The notes: generated by a model from the letters alone, not told the origin. A stretch of 64,000 bases of DNA from Comamonas sp. Y33R10-2 (GCF_019355935.1 NZ_CP079925.1:620001-684000), one strand, 5' to 3'. Numbered from the stretch's first letter, positions 42,733 to 52,664 are shown. Numbers and translations are program-made.

Positions 42733-42976
42733 GATTTAATTCCTTGTGTGTCTGAGGATGATGTCAGCAAAGCGGGCGATTATAGCACCCCTGCGCCGCT
42801 TTGTGGCTTGCCCATTCTCTCGCTGGGTGAGCGAGGCGACAGCTTTGCTGCGGGGCTTCCTTTGCTCGCTGCCTTGACTTGTTGTGCGCCAGTGCAGGCG
42901 CTGCGTGTTGGTTTCAGAGTGCAAAGCGCCGCAAATCGCCCTGCAGCCAATGGCGCGAACGCATACACTTCGCTGC

Positions 42977-44542
42977 GTGTCACTGTTCAAAGCCGCCTCC
43001 ACCGTATCCCTGATGACGCTAGCTTCCCGTATTACGGGGCTGGTGCGTGATCTGCTCATGGCCTCCATGTTCGGAGCCAATGCGCTCACAGACGCGTTCA
43101 ATGTCGCCTTCAGAATTCCTAACCTGTTTCGGCGCCTGTTTGCCGAAGGGGCGTTTAGCCAAGCCTTTGTGCCGGTGCTGGCCGCTAGTAAGACCAAGGA
43201 TGGGGAAGAGGCTACGCGCCAGCTGATTGGCCATGTGGCGACGATTTTGTTTTGGACGCTGCTAGTCGTGTGCGTGCTTGGCGTGGTGGGCGCGCCTGTT
43301 TTAGTTTGGCTGTTGGCCAGCGGCATGCGCCAGTCGCCTGACGGATACCACGCGGCGGTGGTGATGACGCGCTGGATGTTCCCCTACATCGGTTTTATGT
43401 CGCTGGTGGCGCTGTCGGCGGGTGTACTCAATACCTGGAAGAAGTTTGCTGTGCCTGCAGCAACGCCTGTGCTGCTGAACTTGAGCATGATTGCGGCGGC
43501 CGTGCTGGGTGCGCCTTGGTTGAAAAAGCTGGGCATTGAGCCCATTTATGCCATGGCCGGTGGCGTCATGCTGGGCGGTGTGCTGCAGTTGGCGGTGCAA
43601 ATTCCTGCGCTGCGTGCGATGTCGCTGATGCCGCGCATTGGCTTTTCGCCCTCTGCCATTCGCGCCGCGTGGGATGAGGCCGGCGTGCGCCGCATTTTGT
43701 CGCTGATGGGGCCGGCCTTGCTGGGCGTGGGTGTGGCGCAGATTTCATTGATGATCAACACCCAGATCGCCTCTTATATGGCGCCGGGCAGTGTGACTTG
43801 GTTGTTTTATGCCGACCGGCTGATGGAGTTTCCCACTGCTTTGCTGGGCGTGGCGCTGGGCGTGGTGCTAACGCCGCAGTTATCTTCCGCCAAGGCTGCG
43901 GGCGATGATGAGCGTTACTCCAATATGCTGGATTGGGGCTTGCGTCTGGTCGTGCTGTTGGCCGTGCCTTGCGCTGTGGGTTTGCTGACTTTTTCCACGC
44001 CACTCGTGGCCACGCTGTTTCACCGCGGTGCGTTGAACGACAGCGATGTGGGGCAGATTTCGCTGGCGCTGATGGGTTATGGCGCGGGTTTGCTGGGGCT
44101 GGTGGCTATCAAGGTACTGGCTCCCGGCTATTACGCCAGTCAAGACATTCGCACCCCCGTGAAGATTGCGGTCGTCGTGTTGGTTCTTACGCAGTTACTC
44201 AACCTCGCGTTGGTGCCTTGGCTCAAGCACACGGGGTTGGCGCTTTCCATTGGCTTGGCTGCACTGATCAATGCTACTTGGCTGCTGGTTGGTCTGCTGC
44301 GCCGCGGCACTTACAAGCCTGGGCCGGGTTGGTTGAAATTCATTGTGCAAGTGATCGCGGCAAGTGTGTTACTGGCGGTGCTGCTGCTATGGGGTAGCCA
44401 GCATTTTGACTGGGTAGGTTTGCGCAGCAATGGCTTTTTGCGTGCAGGCTTGCTGGCCGCCATGATGGCCGCTGCTGCGGCGCTGTACTTTGGCGTGCTG
44501 ATGCTGTCGGGCTTGAAGCTGCGCCAATTGTTGCGTCGCTAA
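42977..44542 (+). CDS. murJ: Lipid II flippase MurJ
   Basis: Flips lipid II across the inner membrane for peptidoglycan synthesis; MOP-superfamily protein with 14 membrane helices. I start it at GTG 42977, giving 521 residues and the family N-terminus SLFKAASTVSLMTLASRITG; an extension of 31 codons into the rpsT promoter region is open but unsupported. Key segments are GANALTDAFNVAFRIPNLFRR-like (with the functional Arg residues of helix 1-2), EGAFSQAFVPV and PTALLGVALGVVLTPQLS. Confidence 0.95.
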   Translation: MSLFKAASTVSLMTLASRITGLVRDLLMASMFGANALTDAFNVAFRIPNLFRRLFAEGAFSQAFVPVLAASKTKDGEEATRQLIGHVATILFWTLLVVCVLGVVGAPVLVWLLASGMRQSPDGYHAAVVMTRWMFPYIGFMSLVALSAGVLNTWKKFAVPAATPVLLNLSMIAAAVLGAPWLKKLGIEPIYAMAGGVMLGGVLQLAVQIPALRAMSLMPRIGFSPSAIRAAWDEAGVRRILSLMGPALLGVGVAQISLMINTQIASYMAPGSVTWLFYADRLMEFPTALLGVALGVVLTPQLSSAKAAGDDERYSNMLDWGLRLVVLLAVPCAVGLLTFSTPLVATLFHRGALNDSDVGQISLALMGYGAGLLGLVAIKVLAPGYYASQDIRTPVKIAVVVLVLTQLLNLALVPWLKHTGLALSIGLAALINATWLLVGLLRRGTYKPGPGWLKFIVQVIAASVLLAVLLLWGSQHFDWVGLRSNGFLRAGLLAAMMAAAAALYFGVLMLSGLKLRQLLRR

Positions 44543-44574
44543 TTGAGGTGTTGCTCATGAAATGTGAGCGGCTT

Positions 44575-44593
44575 GTCTAGGTATTACCTAGAC
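44575..44593. promoter_or_regulatory. 19-bp perfect palindrome between murJ and the SirB1-like gene
   Basis: GTCTAGGTA and TACCTAGAC around a central T. It lies 32 bp after murJ and 51 bp before the favoured start of the next gene. It could be an operator for an unknown dimeric regulator or a small mRNA hairpin. Confidence 0.5.
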
Positions 44594-44644
44594 TTTCAGC
44601 GGTTTTTCTTGCAAGCGACTCCTAAGCAGCTTACAAACCTGCTT

Positions 44645-45493
44645 ATGAACTGGACGATTGACGAGCACCCCACGGCCTTCAAGTATTTTGGCTCTTTGGT
44701 GCAAAGCGATGAAAGCTTTGCACTGATGGAGGCCGCCATTAGCATTGCGCAGGATGCTGAACCCGACTTGGACCTGCAAGCCGTGCAAGCCGAGTTGGAC
44801 CGCCTGCAGGTGCGGCTGGTGCAGCGGCTGGCGGGCGAAGATGATGACTTGCGCAAGCTCAGTGTGCTCAACCAGTTTTTTTATGGAGAGCTGGGCTTTG
44901 CTGGCAACCTCAACAACTATTACGACCCGGCTAATAGCTACATTCACCACGTGCTGCAAACGCGACGTGGCATTCCTATCAGTGTGGCGTTGATTTGGCT
45001 GGAGCTGGCGCGCAGCATTGATTTGCCCGTGGAAGGGATTGGTTTCCCAGGGCACTTTTTGGTGAAGGTGAGTTTGACGCAGGGTCAGGTGGTGCAAGAC
45101 CCGCTGACAGGTGATTCTTTCTCTGCCAATGCGCTGGCAGAGCGATTGCAGCCTTATCTCGATCAAGCCGACATTACGCTTGAAGATGCTCCGCCGCTAG
45201 GCCTGTATTTGCAGGCGGCCCACCCGCGTGATGTGATGGTGCGCATGTTGCGCAACCTGCAGGAAATTCACCACGCACAAAAAGACTGGCCCATGTTAGT
45301 TGCGGTGCTCAATCGTTTGATCTTGCTGCAGCCAGAGCGCGAAGAGCTTTACCGCGACCGGGGTATGGCTTATGTCCAATGGGGAGTTGCAGGCAAGGCG
45401 CTATTAGATTTAGAGCGCTATGCCCTTGTTGCAAAAGGACTAGAGGCTGAATTGATTGCTAAAAACATTGCCAAGCTGCGCCAAGCTGACTAA
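44645..45493 (+). CDS. SirB1-like protein (transglutaminase-like core with TPR-type tail)
   Basis: A 282-residue cytoplasmic protein. The N-terminal ~60 residues are helical; the transglutaminase-like core contains LNQFFYGELGFAGNLNNYYDPANS, RRGIPISVALIWLELAR and GIGFPGHFLVKV; the C-terminal part has two TPR-like helices (LVAVLNRLILLQPEREELYRDRG). The usual Cys of transglutaminases is not conserved in this family. E. coli SirB1 (YchA) is 269 residues; function unknown. A GTG start at 44564 would add 27 residues and include the palindrome, so I prefer 44645. Confidence 0.85.
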   Translation: MNWTIDEHPTAFKYFGSLVQSDESFALMEAAISIAQDAEPDLDLQAVQAELDRLQVRLVQRLAGEDDDLRKLSVLNQFFYGELGFAGNLNNYYDPANSYIHHVLQTRRGIPISVALIWLELARSIDLPVEGIGFPGHFLVKVSLTQGQVVQDPLTGDSFSANALAERLQPYLDQADITLEDAPPLGLYLQAAHPRDVMVRMLRNLQEIHHAQKDWPMLVAVLNRLILLQPEREELYRDRGMAYVQWGVAGKALLDLERYALVAKGLEAELIAKNIAKLRQAD

Positions 45494-45507
45494 CGGCACA
45501 AGACAGC

Positions 45508-46566
45508 TCACACCAGTTTTGCCGCTTCCAGCTCTTTCTTGAGGTAGGCGTAAAACAGCGGCGCAGCCACCAGCCCTGCGGGGCCGAAGACCGATTCGGC
45601 GACAAACATCACGGCTAAAAGCTCCCACACACCCATGTGAGTGCGAGTGCCTACTACCTTGGCATTGATGACGTATTCAGCCTTGTGAATCAAAATCAAA
45701 AAGCCCAAGCAGGCAGCGGCAGCCACGGGAGATACGGATAGACCTACAAGCGTCAGCACCGCATTGCACAGCAAGTTACCGACGATGGGGATGAGGCCAG
45801 CCACAAAGGTCAACGTGATAAGGGCTGGCGTGTAGGGCAGCTCCAGATCCCAGATGGGCAATATGCCCAGCAAAAAGATGGAGGTCAGCAAGGTGTTGAA
45901 AGCTGCAATCCAGAACTGTGCCGCCACGATTTGTTTGAATGCCAGTGCAAAGTGGCCAATGCGTTGCTGCAGTGCATAGACCAGCGGCGGGCGTTGAGGG
46001 CCGACGGGGCGCACAGCGGCCAAGGCGCCGATGATCAAACCCACATAGGCATAGAGCAGGCCAGTTAACCATGCGCGACCTGCTGTGGCCAGAGTGCCTG
46101 CTTTGGCCGCAATGTAGCTGGCTAGCTTGCGCTGAATGTCTTGGGCGCCATCAGGCAGTTGATCTGCAATGTCTGAAGGCAGCTTTGTGCGCAGCTCAAG
46201 CACCGTGCTGGCCAGATAGTCCAGCAGCTCTTTGTACTGGGCCGGGGCTTCGGTGATGTAGGTGCGCGTATGTGAAAGAGCGCCGCTGAGCAGAGCCAGG
46301 GGCGCAAGAATTACGATGGTGGTGGCGACCACCTGGGTCCAGCGGGGGAGCTGGTGGCTGTGAAAAGCGCGAGAGTTCGTCCGCGACAGCAGACGAGACA
46401 GTGCGCGGGTGAGCATAAAGCCCACGCACACGCACAGCAGGCCAGGGAGTATTCCCTGATGCATGACGAGCAGCAGTGCCGCTCCCATCAACAAGTAACT
46501 GGCCAATATGACCTTGGGCGAAGGGCCCGGTTGCGTCGAGATGGGGGCTGGCAAGTGCTGCGTCAT
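45508..46566 (-). CDS. AI-2E family (PerM-like) membrane transporter
   Basis: A 352-residue inner-membrane protein with about eight helices. Family features are the N-terminal paired helices with a Arg-rich RALSRLLSR, a periplasmic helical region (~105-170), and the C-terminal VAGLIPIVGNLLCNAVLTLVG and GPAGLVAAPLFYAYLKKEL. Members export AI-2 or act as Na+/H+ or peptide-related transporters; the role here is not determined. Converges on the SirB1-like gene with a 14-bp gap. Confidence 0.88.
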   Translation of the reverse strand: MTQHLPAPISTQPGPSPKVILASYLLMGAALLLVMHQGILPGLLCVCVGFMLTRALSRLLSRTNSRAFHSHQLPRWTQVVATTIVILAPLALLSGALSHTRTYITEAPAQYKELLDYLASTVLELRTKLPSDIADQLPDGAQDIQRKLASYIAAKAGTLATAGRAWLTGLLYAYVGLIIGALAAVRPVGPQRPPLVYALQQRIGHFALAFKQIVAAQFWIAAFNTLLTSIFLLGILPIWDLELPYTPALITLTFVAGLIPIVGNLLCNAVLTLVGLSVSPVAAAACLGFLILIHKAEYVINAKVVGTRTHMGVWELLAVMFVAESVFGPAGLVAAPLFYAYLKKELEAAKLV

Positions 46567-46603
46567 TCAAGCTCGGGGTAGGGGTGCTTTAGTGAAAAGG
46601 TAC

Positions 46604-47656
46604 TTAGCGCACTTCAACTGGCTTGCCGGCACCAAGGTCGGCGATAGCGCCAATGGTGTAGACCGACTCGCCTAGATCAGTCAGAGTGGCTGCGGTAGCG
46701 GCAGCATCTTCAGCAGCAACCACCACCACCATGCCGATACCGTTGTTGAACGTGCGGTTCATTTCGATATCGTCAATGCCGGCGGTCTTTTGCAGCCAAG
46801 CAAACAGCTCGGTCTGTGGCCAGCTACCTGCTGTCAGGTGCGCAGCTGTGCCTTCGGGCAGAACGCGGGGAATGTTTTCCAGCAAGCCGCCGCCGGTAAT
46901 GTGAGCCAGTGCCTTGATGGGGTGCTTTTCCAGCGCGGTCAGCACGTTCTTTACGTACAGGCGGGTGGGCTCCATGATGGCGGCCTTGAAAGGCTTGCCG
47001 TCCAGAGTCTCAGGCACAGTTCCTTGGGCTTCAGCGCGCTCGATGCACTTGCGCACCAGCGAGAAGCCGTTGGAATGCACGCCGTGCGAGGTCAGGCCCA
47101 GCACCACGTCGCCGGGCTTGACGTTCTGCCCGGTCAAAATTTTGGACTTTTCGACAGCGCCGACGGCAAAACCTGCCAGATCGTATTCGCCATCAGGGTA
47201 CATGCCGGGCATTTCAGCGGTTTCGCCGCCAATCAATGCGCAGCCAGACAGCTCGCAGCCCTTGGCGATGCCGCCAACCACGGCAGCAGCTGTATCCACA
47301 TTCAGCTTGCCGCAAGCGAAGTAGTCGAGGAAGAACAGGGGCTCGGCGCCTTGCACCAGCACGTCGTTGACGCTCATGGCGACCAAGTCGATGCCCACGG
47401 TGTCGTGCATATTCCATTCAAAGGCCAGCTTGAGCTTGGTGCCCACGCCATCGGTGCCGGAGACCAGCACGGGTTCCTTGTAGCGCTTAGGCACTTCAAA
47501 CAGGGCGCCAAAGCCGCCGATGCCAGCCATCACGCCTTCGCGCATGGTTTTCTTGGCCAGAGGCTTGATGCGCTCAATCAGTGCGTCGCCTGCGTCGATA
47601 TCAACGCCTGCGTCTTTGTAGGAAATGGGAGTAGAGGAGGATGCGGAAGAGCTCAT
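46604..47656 (-). CDS. purM: Phosphoribosylformylglycinamidine cyclo-ligase (AIR synthetase)
   Basis: Forms aminoimidazole ribonucleotide from FGAM with ATP, fifth step of purine synthesis. At 350 residues it is the normal size. Motifs: [20 protein letters not shown], the ATP-site [51 protein letters not shown] and [17 protein letters not shown]. It is 38 bp downstream of the AI-2E gene's start in opposite order on the same strand, so the two may be co-transcribed. Divergent from hda. Confidence 0.97.
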   Translation of the reverse strand: MSSSASSSTPISYKDAGVDIDAGDALIERIKPLAKKTMREGVMAGIGGFGALFEVPKRYKEPVLVSGTDGVGTKLKLAFEWNMHDTVGIDLVAMSVNDVLVQGAEPLFFLDYFACGKLNVDTAAAVVGGIAKGCELSGCALIGGETAEMPGMYPDGEYDLAGFAVGAVEKSKILTGQNVKPGDVVLGLTSHGVHSNGFSLVRKCIERAEAQGTVPETLDGKPFKAAIMEPTRLYVKNVLTALEKHPIKALAHITGGGLLENIPRVLPEGTAAHLTAGSWPQTELFAWLQKTAGIDDIEMNRTFNNGIGMVVVVAAEDAAATAATLTDLGESVYTIGAIADLGAGKPVEVR

Positions 47657-48018
47657 CGATGGGTCCGGTGCTGGTAGCGCCCTGCATGGGCGGCAAACCC
47701 AAGGATTCTACGGCGCTTACCTTGGCTGCGGGGTGGGCTTGGCGTGGTCTAAAGGGTTTTGCAGGTGCATTCATGGTCTGACTACAACAACAGCGGTAGG
47801 CAAAATCAGCCTGAATTGGCTTGGGGGCGGCAAGTGCAGACTAAAATTAGTGCTTTTGTTACGACGCATGCAATCGCGCGATCACGCTTGGGGCTTTTGC
47901 TCGGCATGATCAGAGTGCACATTTGGGCCACTGTCTCTTCCACATTGATGCTGAAAAATCTCCTGTCAGATTTCACCGCATGGGCTCCCCAACGCTCAGG
48001 GAAGGGGGCGCTGCGCAT
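47657..48018. other. Divergent intergenic region purM-hda
   Basis: About 360 bp, expected to hold the promoters of purM and hda. Open frames here lack protein-like patterns. Nothing else recognised. Confidence 0.4.
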
Positions 48019-48726
48019 ATGCCGCAGATGAAACAGCTGGCTCTGGATATCAGCACTGCACCCGGCCCGACCTTGTCGCGTTTTTTTGTGGGTCCTAATG
48101 CTGCCCTGATTGACCATCTGCGTCATTGGGTAGGTGACGGTCAGCTACAAAAGTCTCGCACCCCAGTGCCCACTTATCTCTGGGGTGAGGCGGGGTCAGG
48201 CAAAAGCCATTTACTTAAAGCCGTGCGTGAAGCGCTGCGAGAGCAGGGCGCCATGGTGGGTTGGATGGATGCGTCTACGCCCTTTCCTCCTGCATTTGAT
48301 GAGCGCTGGGTGGCTGTGCTCATGGACGATGTGGATATCTACACACCGTTCCAGCAGGCTCGCGCCTTTAATTGGTTTGTTAATGCGACCAGTCCAGCGA
48401 CTGGCTTGCCGCGCTGGGTGTTGGGTGCAGGGCAACTGCCAGTGGCTGATTTGAAACTGCGTGAAGATCTGCGCACCCGCTTGGGCTGGGGTCATGTCTA
48501 CCAGCTGCATTTGCTCGATGAACCGGCACGCCGCGCCGTGCTGAGACAAGAAGCCGATGCCCGTGGTGTTTTTTTGAGTGACGAAGTAATGGATTACATG
48601 CTCAGGCGTTTCTCACGCGATCTGGGCTCGTTGATGCAACTTCTGGATATGCTGGATGGTTTTGCATTGCGCAGCAAGCGTGCCATCACCATTCCGCTGC
48701 TCAAAACCATGCTGGAAACTGAGTGA
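48019..48726 (+). CDS. hda: DnaA regulatory inactivator Hda
   Basis: Promotes hydrolysis of DnaA-bound ATP after replication initiation, together with the DNA-loaded sliding clamp. The N-terminus carries the clamp-binding motif QLALDI at 6-11. The DnaA-like AAA+ core has the P-loop GEAGSGKS at 56-63, MDDVD as Walker B, and the sensor/box VII segment RRFSRDLGSLMQLLDMLD. The 235-residue length fits. The ATG at 48019 follows a purine-rich GAAGGGGGC; upstream in-frame codons to 47923 are non-homologous. Confidence 0.93.
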   Translation: MPQMKQLALDISTAPGPTLSRFFVGPNAALIDHLRHWVGDGQLQKSRTPVPTYLWGEAGSGKSHLLKAVREALREQGAMVGWMDASTPFPPAFDERWVAVLMDDVDIYTPFQQARAFNWFVNATSPATGLPRWVLGAGQLPVADLKLREDLRTRLGWGHVYQLHLLDEPARRAVLRQEADARGVFLSDEVMDYMLRRFSRDLGSLMQLLDMLDGFALRSKRAITIPLLKTMLETE

Positions 48727-48795
48727 AGTTACGCGCACTCTTGCTTGCACCGCTTCACGCTTTGGCCGTGCCACAGCATTTTTTGTTGGATTTGA

Positions 48796-49497
48796 ATGTC
48801 GACTTCTGAACTGCTGAACAAGCCCAAGCTGGCTCTTTTTGATCTGGACCATACCCTGCTGCCGCTGGATTCTGACCATGGCTGGGGTGAGTTCTCTATC
48901 GCCATTGGCTGGTGCGATCAAGAGGCGTTTGGTCGTCAGAACGATGCTTTTTTTGAAGACTACCAAGCCGGGCAGCTCAATATTCCTGACTATGTGCGCT
49001 TTGCCACGGCTGCCGTGGTCGAGCGAGGCCAGGTAGAGTCAACGGCTGCTCATCAGCGATTTATGGACGAAGTGATCCGTCCTGCGATGAAGCCTGCAGC
49101 CATTGAGCTGGTGCAGCAGCATCTAAAGGCGGGCGATACGGTAGTCATTACCTCGGCCACCAATGAATTTGTGACCGGCCCTATCGCCAAAGCCTTTGGC
49201 GTACAGCATTTGCTGGCCACCGAGTTGGAGCGTGATGCCAAGGGCTGGTTTACGGGTGAAATTGCAGGCACCCCGAACATGCGCGAAGGCAAGGTGGTGC
49301 GCATGACCGAATGGCTGGCTGAAAGAAACTTGCGCTGGGAAGACGTGGAAGCGACCTTCTACAGCGACTCTATGAACGATGTGCCCCTGCTTGAAAAAGT
49401 GGATCACCCTGTGGCCACCAACCCCGATGCGCGCTTGCGTGCCCTAGCCGAGGAACGCGGCTGGCGCATCGTGGACTTATTTAGCGAAGCACCATGA
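48796..49497 (+). CDS. HAD-IB family phosphatase (SerB-like)
   Basis: A 233-residue haloacid-dehalogenase phosphatase, subclass IB. Motif I is LFDLDHTLLPLDSD with the nucleophile Asp; VITSATNEFVTGPIA is motif II; Lys in REGKVVRM and YSDSMNDVPLLEKV give motifs III and IV. Similar to phosphoserine phosphatase and to histidinol-phosphatase-like HADs of Burkholderiales; the substrate is not certain. The stop overlaps the pcnB start by 4 nt, and it lies in a typical hda-HAD-pcnB-folK run. Confidence 0.9.
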   Translation: MSTSELLNKPKLALFDLDHTLLPLDSDHGWGEFSIAIGWCDQEAFGRQNDAFFEDYQAGQLNIPDYVRFATAAVVERGQVESTAAHQRFMDEVIRPAMKPAAIELVQQHLKAGDTVVITSATNEFVTGPIAKAFGVQHLLATELERDAKGWFTGEIAGTPNMREGKVVRMTEWLAERNLRWEDVEATFYSDSMNDVPLLEKVDHPVATNPDARLRALAEERGWRIVDLFSEAP

Positions 49498-51062
49498 TTA
49501 AAAATATTATCGACAAGCTGTTGGGAAAAAGCCCCGCCGCTCCCCGCTCGCGCAAGCCCAAGTTCGGCAAACGTGATGAGGTATCTGTGCAGGTACACGG
49601 CATTGACCCGAACCTCGTCGATGACCGCGCCATTGATGTGGTGCAGACACTCAAGCATGCAGGCTTTGAAGCCTACATCGTCGGCGGCGCTGTGCGCGAC
49701 CTGCTCCTGGGTCTACAGCCCAAAGACTTTGACGTGGCGACCAATGCCACGCCTGAGCAGGTCAAAAACCTGTTTCGCCGTGCCTTCATCATTGGCAAGC
49801 GTTTTCGTATCGTTCACGTGGTGTATGGCCGCGGTCGTGAAAACGAGGTTATCGAAGTTTCGACCTTCCGTGCCTTTTTGGATAACAGCGCTGCCGAGCA
49901 AGTCAGCGGCAATGAACGCACCAGCAAGAGCGAACTGGCAGGCATGAAGCATGCAGTAGACGCCAGCGGCCGCGTGCTGCGCGATAACGTTTGGGGTCCA
50001 CAAGACCAAGATGCTGCGCGCCGCGACTTCACCATCAACGCCATGTATTACGACCCCGAGACGCAAATCGTGGTCGACTATCACGGCGGTATTGCAGACG
50101 CTAAAAAGAAGCTGCTGCGCATGATTGGCGACCCTGCTACGCGCTACCGCGAAGATCCGGTGCGCATCATCCGCGCTGTGCGTTTTGCGGCAAAGCTGAG
50201 CAGCAAAGACTTCAAGCTGGAAGCCAAGACCGCCAAGCCGCTGGTTGAATGCGAGCCGCTGCTGCAGGAAGTGCCGCAAAGCCGTTTGTTTGACGAAATG
50301 CTCAAGCTGCTGCAAACCGGTCACGCGATTGCATCGGTGGAGCAGCTCAAGGCGCTGGGCCTGTCGCGCGGCATCTACCCGCTGCTCGATGTGGTGATGG
50401 AGCGTGCTGATCATCCCTTTGTGCAAGCTGCGCTGATGGATACCGACCGCCGAGTCGCCGAAGGCAAGCCTGTAGCGCCCAGCTTTTTGCTGGCCTGCGT
50501 GCTGTGGCAAGACGTCAAAACCGGTTGGGAAAAGCGTTTGGGCAAGGGCTATCACCCCTTCCCAGCCCTGCAAGAGTCGATTGATGAAGTGTTTGACCAG
50601 CGCATCGGCGATGTGTCGGGGCGAGGCAAACTGGCGGCGGATATGCGTGAGATTTGGGTCATGCAGCCGCGCTTTGACAAGCGTACGGGCGCAACGCCCA
50701 ACTCCATGGTGGCGCAGCAGCGCTTTCGTGCTGGCTTTGACTTTATGCGCTTGCGCGCTGACATTGGCGAGGTGGAGGAAAGCCTGGCTAGCTGGTGGCA
50801 AGAGTTCCAATATGCGGACGATGTTGTGCGTGCAGACCTGATTGCTCAGGCCCGTGACGAGCAGCGCGCCCGCCAGCGCAGCCAACAGCCAGCAGCCCCC
50901 AAGGTGCACCGCGTAGCCAAGAAAAATGCCCAGGGCGATGAGGTGAGTAGTCCGCTCGATGAGGTTATCGCTGCAGCGAAAGACGGCGATGCGCCTAAAA
51001 AGCGCCGCCGCCGTCGCCGCAAGCCTGCAGAAGGCAGCGCCGTCAGCGGTGGTGATGAGTAA
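49494..51062 (+). CDS. pcnB: Poly(A) polymerase I
   Basis: Adds 3' poly(A) tails to RNAs, marking them for decay. Residues ~55-200 form the nucleotidyltransferase domain: YIVGGAVRDLLLGLQPKDFDVATNATPEQ (key GG and DxD), FRRAFIIGKRFRIVHV, RRDFTINAMYYD. The central RNA-binding region has YREDPVRIIRAVRFAAKL. The C-terminal ~90 residues are basic and low-complexity, ending in KKRRRRRRKP, probably binding RNA. 522 residues; overlaps the HAD gene by 4 nt and folK by 8 nt. Confidence 0.95.
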   Translation: MIKNIIDKLLGKSPAAPRSRKPKFGKRDEVSVQVHGIDPNLVDDRAIDVVQTLKHAGFEAYIVGGAVRDLLLGLQPKDFDVATNATPEQVKNLFRRAFIIGKRFRIVHVVYGRGRENEVIEVSTFRAFLDNSAAEQVSGNERTSKSELAGMKHAVDASGRVLRDNVWGPQDQDAARRDFTINAMYYDPETQIVVDYHGGIADAKKKLLRMIGDPATRYREDPVRIIRAVRFAAKLSSKDFKLEAKTAKPLVECEPLLQEVPQSRLFDEMLKLLQTGHAIASVEQLKALGLSRGIYPLLDVVMERADHPFVQAALMDTDRRVAEGKPVAPSFLLACVLWQDVKTGWEKRLGKGYHPFPALQESIDEVFDQRIGDVSGRGKLAADMREIWVMQPRFDKRTGATPNSMVAQQRFRAGFDFMRLRADIGEVEESLASWWQEFQYADDVVRADLIAQARDEQRARQRSQQPAAPKVHRVAKKNAQGDEVSSPLDEVIAAAKDGDAPKKRRRRRRKPAEGSAVSGGDE

Positions 51063-51570
51063 AAAAAGTGATGCCTTGACTGTATTGTCTGCCGATACGG
51101 TGGCCATCGGTCTGGGTGCCAATCTAGGCGATGCAAGGCAAACGTTGAGCTGGGCCGTAAAGGCTTTGGCCCAACTGCCGCAAACCCAGTTGTTGGCGGT
51201 TTCTTCGCTCTACAGCACCAAGCCTATTGATTCGTCAGGGCCTGATTATTTGAATGCGGTGGCGCTGGTGTCTACTCAGCAGGCGCCACTGGCATTTTTG
51301 CAAGCGTTACAAGCCATTGAGCTGCAAGCCGGGCGCGAGCGACCCTATCGCAATGCTCCTCGCACGCTGGATTTGGATATTGAGCTTTGGGGTGATTGGC
51401 AGTCTAGCGACGCTGTGCTGACCGTGCCCCATCCCCGCATGTGGGAGCGCGCTTTTGTACTGGTGCCGCTGGCTGAAATTGCGCCCCAGTGCGTGAGTGC
51501 TGATCAGTTGCAGGTCGTGGCTAATCAGGGCATTGAGCGCAGCTTAGAGCAAGGCTGGTGGCAGGCCTAA
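51055..51570 (+). CDS. folK: 2-amino-4-hydroxy-6-hydroxymethyldihydropteridine pyrophosphokinase
   Basis: Transfers pyrophosphate from ATP to hydroxymethyldihydropterin in folate synthesis. The 171-residue protein shows AIGLGANLGDARQTL, SSLYSTKPI, GPDYLNAVA, RNAPRTLDLDIELWG with the Mg-binding Asp pair, and VPHPRMWERAFVLVPLAEIAP. The ATG at 51055 overlaps the pcnB stop by 8 nt, as in other Burkholderiales; an alternative upstream start is inside the pcnB tail. Confidence 0.95.
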   Translation: MSKKSDALTVLSADTVAIGLGANLGDARQTLSWAVKALAQLPQTQLLAVSSLYSTKPIDSSGPDYLNAVALVSTQQAPLAFLQALQAIELQAGRERPYRNAPRTLDLDIELWGDWQSSDAVLTVPHPRMWERAFVLVPLAEIAPQCVSADQLQVVANQGIERSLEQGWWQA

Positions 51571-51640
51571 AATGGACTTTCGCTACTTATTTAATAGCAA
51601 CTGATCCTTTTTTATAAAGGACTACAGCCTTAAAAGCATT

Positions 51641-51674
51641 AAAAAGCCCCGGTACCTTGCGGTCCGGGGCTTTG
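51641..51674. terminator. Bidirectional terminator between folK and the Bug receptor
   Basis: AAAGCCCCGG / CCGGGGCTTT with an 11-nt loop and A/T flanks. Confidence 0.85.
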
Positions 51675-51695
51675 TCATTGATTTAGCGCTCTGGC

Positions 51696-52664
51696 TTAGT
51701 CCACCTTGGCGCCTGATGCCTTCACAATAGACTGGTACTTGGTACGTTCGGCGGCCATGAACTTGTCGAATTCAGCAGGTGTCGAGCCCACGGGTTCAGC
51801 CATCAGCGTGTTAAAGCGTGACTTTGTTTCAGGGGCGTGCAGAGCGTCGTTGAAAGCCTTGCTCAGCTTGTCCAGCACAGGCTTGGGTGTGCCAGCCGGA
51901 GCAACCAAACCCCACCATGTATCAATTGCAAAACCGGGGTAGGTTTTGGACAGGGCGGGCACGCCGGGTAGCAGAGGCGAGGGGTTGAGCGATGTCACCG
52001 CCAAAGCTAGCAGCTTGCCGCTCTTGATGTTGGGGGCAGCGGCAGCCAGGTTGTCGATGTTGAAGTCGACTTCGCCAGACAGCAAAGCCATCTGGGCAGG
52101 GTTGGCGCCGCGGTAGGGCACGTGCAGAGCGAAAATCCCCGCTTTTTGTTTAAGCATTTCGCCGGCCAAGTGGCCTGCCGAGCCATTGCCGCCGCTGCCG
52201 TAGTTCAGTTTGGCAGGATTGCTTTTGGCATAGCTGATGAGGTCAGCCATGTTGTGAATTTTGAGCTGGGTGGCCTTGGCCGCATTCATCACCAGAACAT
52301 TGGGCACGCGCACCATCTGGGTGATGCCGGCAAAGTCCTTGCCTGCGTCATAAGGCATCTTGGCGTAGAGCCAAGGGTTGACGGCATGTGTAGCGGTTGC
52401 TGCAAGACCGATGGTCAGGCCATCAGGAGTTGCCTTGGCAATGGCATCGGCACCAATATTGCCGCCAGCGCCGGCCTTGTTGTCGATGACCACCACGCCC
52501 AGCGAATCACGCACGCGCTCAGCCAGTGCGCGCGAGGTAATGTCCAGCGGACCACCGGGCGCATAAGGCACGATCAGACGAATGGTTTCTTGGGCCTGCG
52601 AGAGGGGGGAGGCCAAGGCAGCAACAGCCGCCATGACCGAGAGAAGGCTGTTTCTACGGTTCAT
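51696..52664 (-). CDS. Bug/TctC-family periplasmic solute receptor
   Basis: A 322-residue periplasmic binding protein. The signal peptide ends near SQAQ; the mature part begins ETIRLIVPYAPGGPLDITSR, followed by NKAGAGGNIGADAIAK, LHVPYRGANPAQMALLSGEVD and LPGVPALSKTYPG. Probably binds a carboxylate. Orphan, with no transporter subunits nearby; between folK and the ferredoxin reductase. Confidence 0.9.
   Translation of the reverse strand: MNRRNSLLSVMAAVAALASPLSQAQETIRLIVPYAPGGPLDITSRALAERVRDSLGVVVIDNKAGAGGNIGADAIAKATPDGLTIGLAATATHAVNPWLYAKMPYDAGKDFAGITQMVRVPNVLVMNAAKATQLKIHNMADLISYAKSNPAKLNYGSGGNGSAGHLAGEMLKQKAGIFALHVPYRGANPAQMALLSGEVDFNIDNLAAAAPNIKSGKLLALAVTSLNPSPLLPGVPALSKTYPGFAIDTWWGLVAPAGTPKPVLDKLSKAFNDALHAPETKSRFNTLMAEPVGSTPAEFDKFMAAERTKYQSIVKASGAKVD

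Noticed and set aside
49713..51122. A 469-codon minus-strand frame through pcnB
   Set aside because: Antisense to poly(A) polymerase, no recognisable domain.
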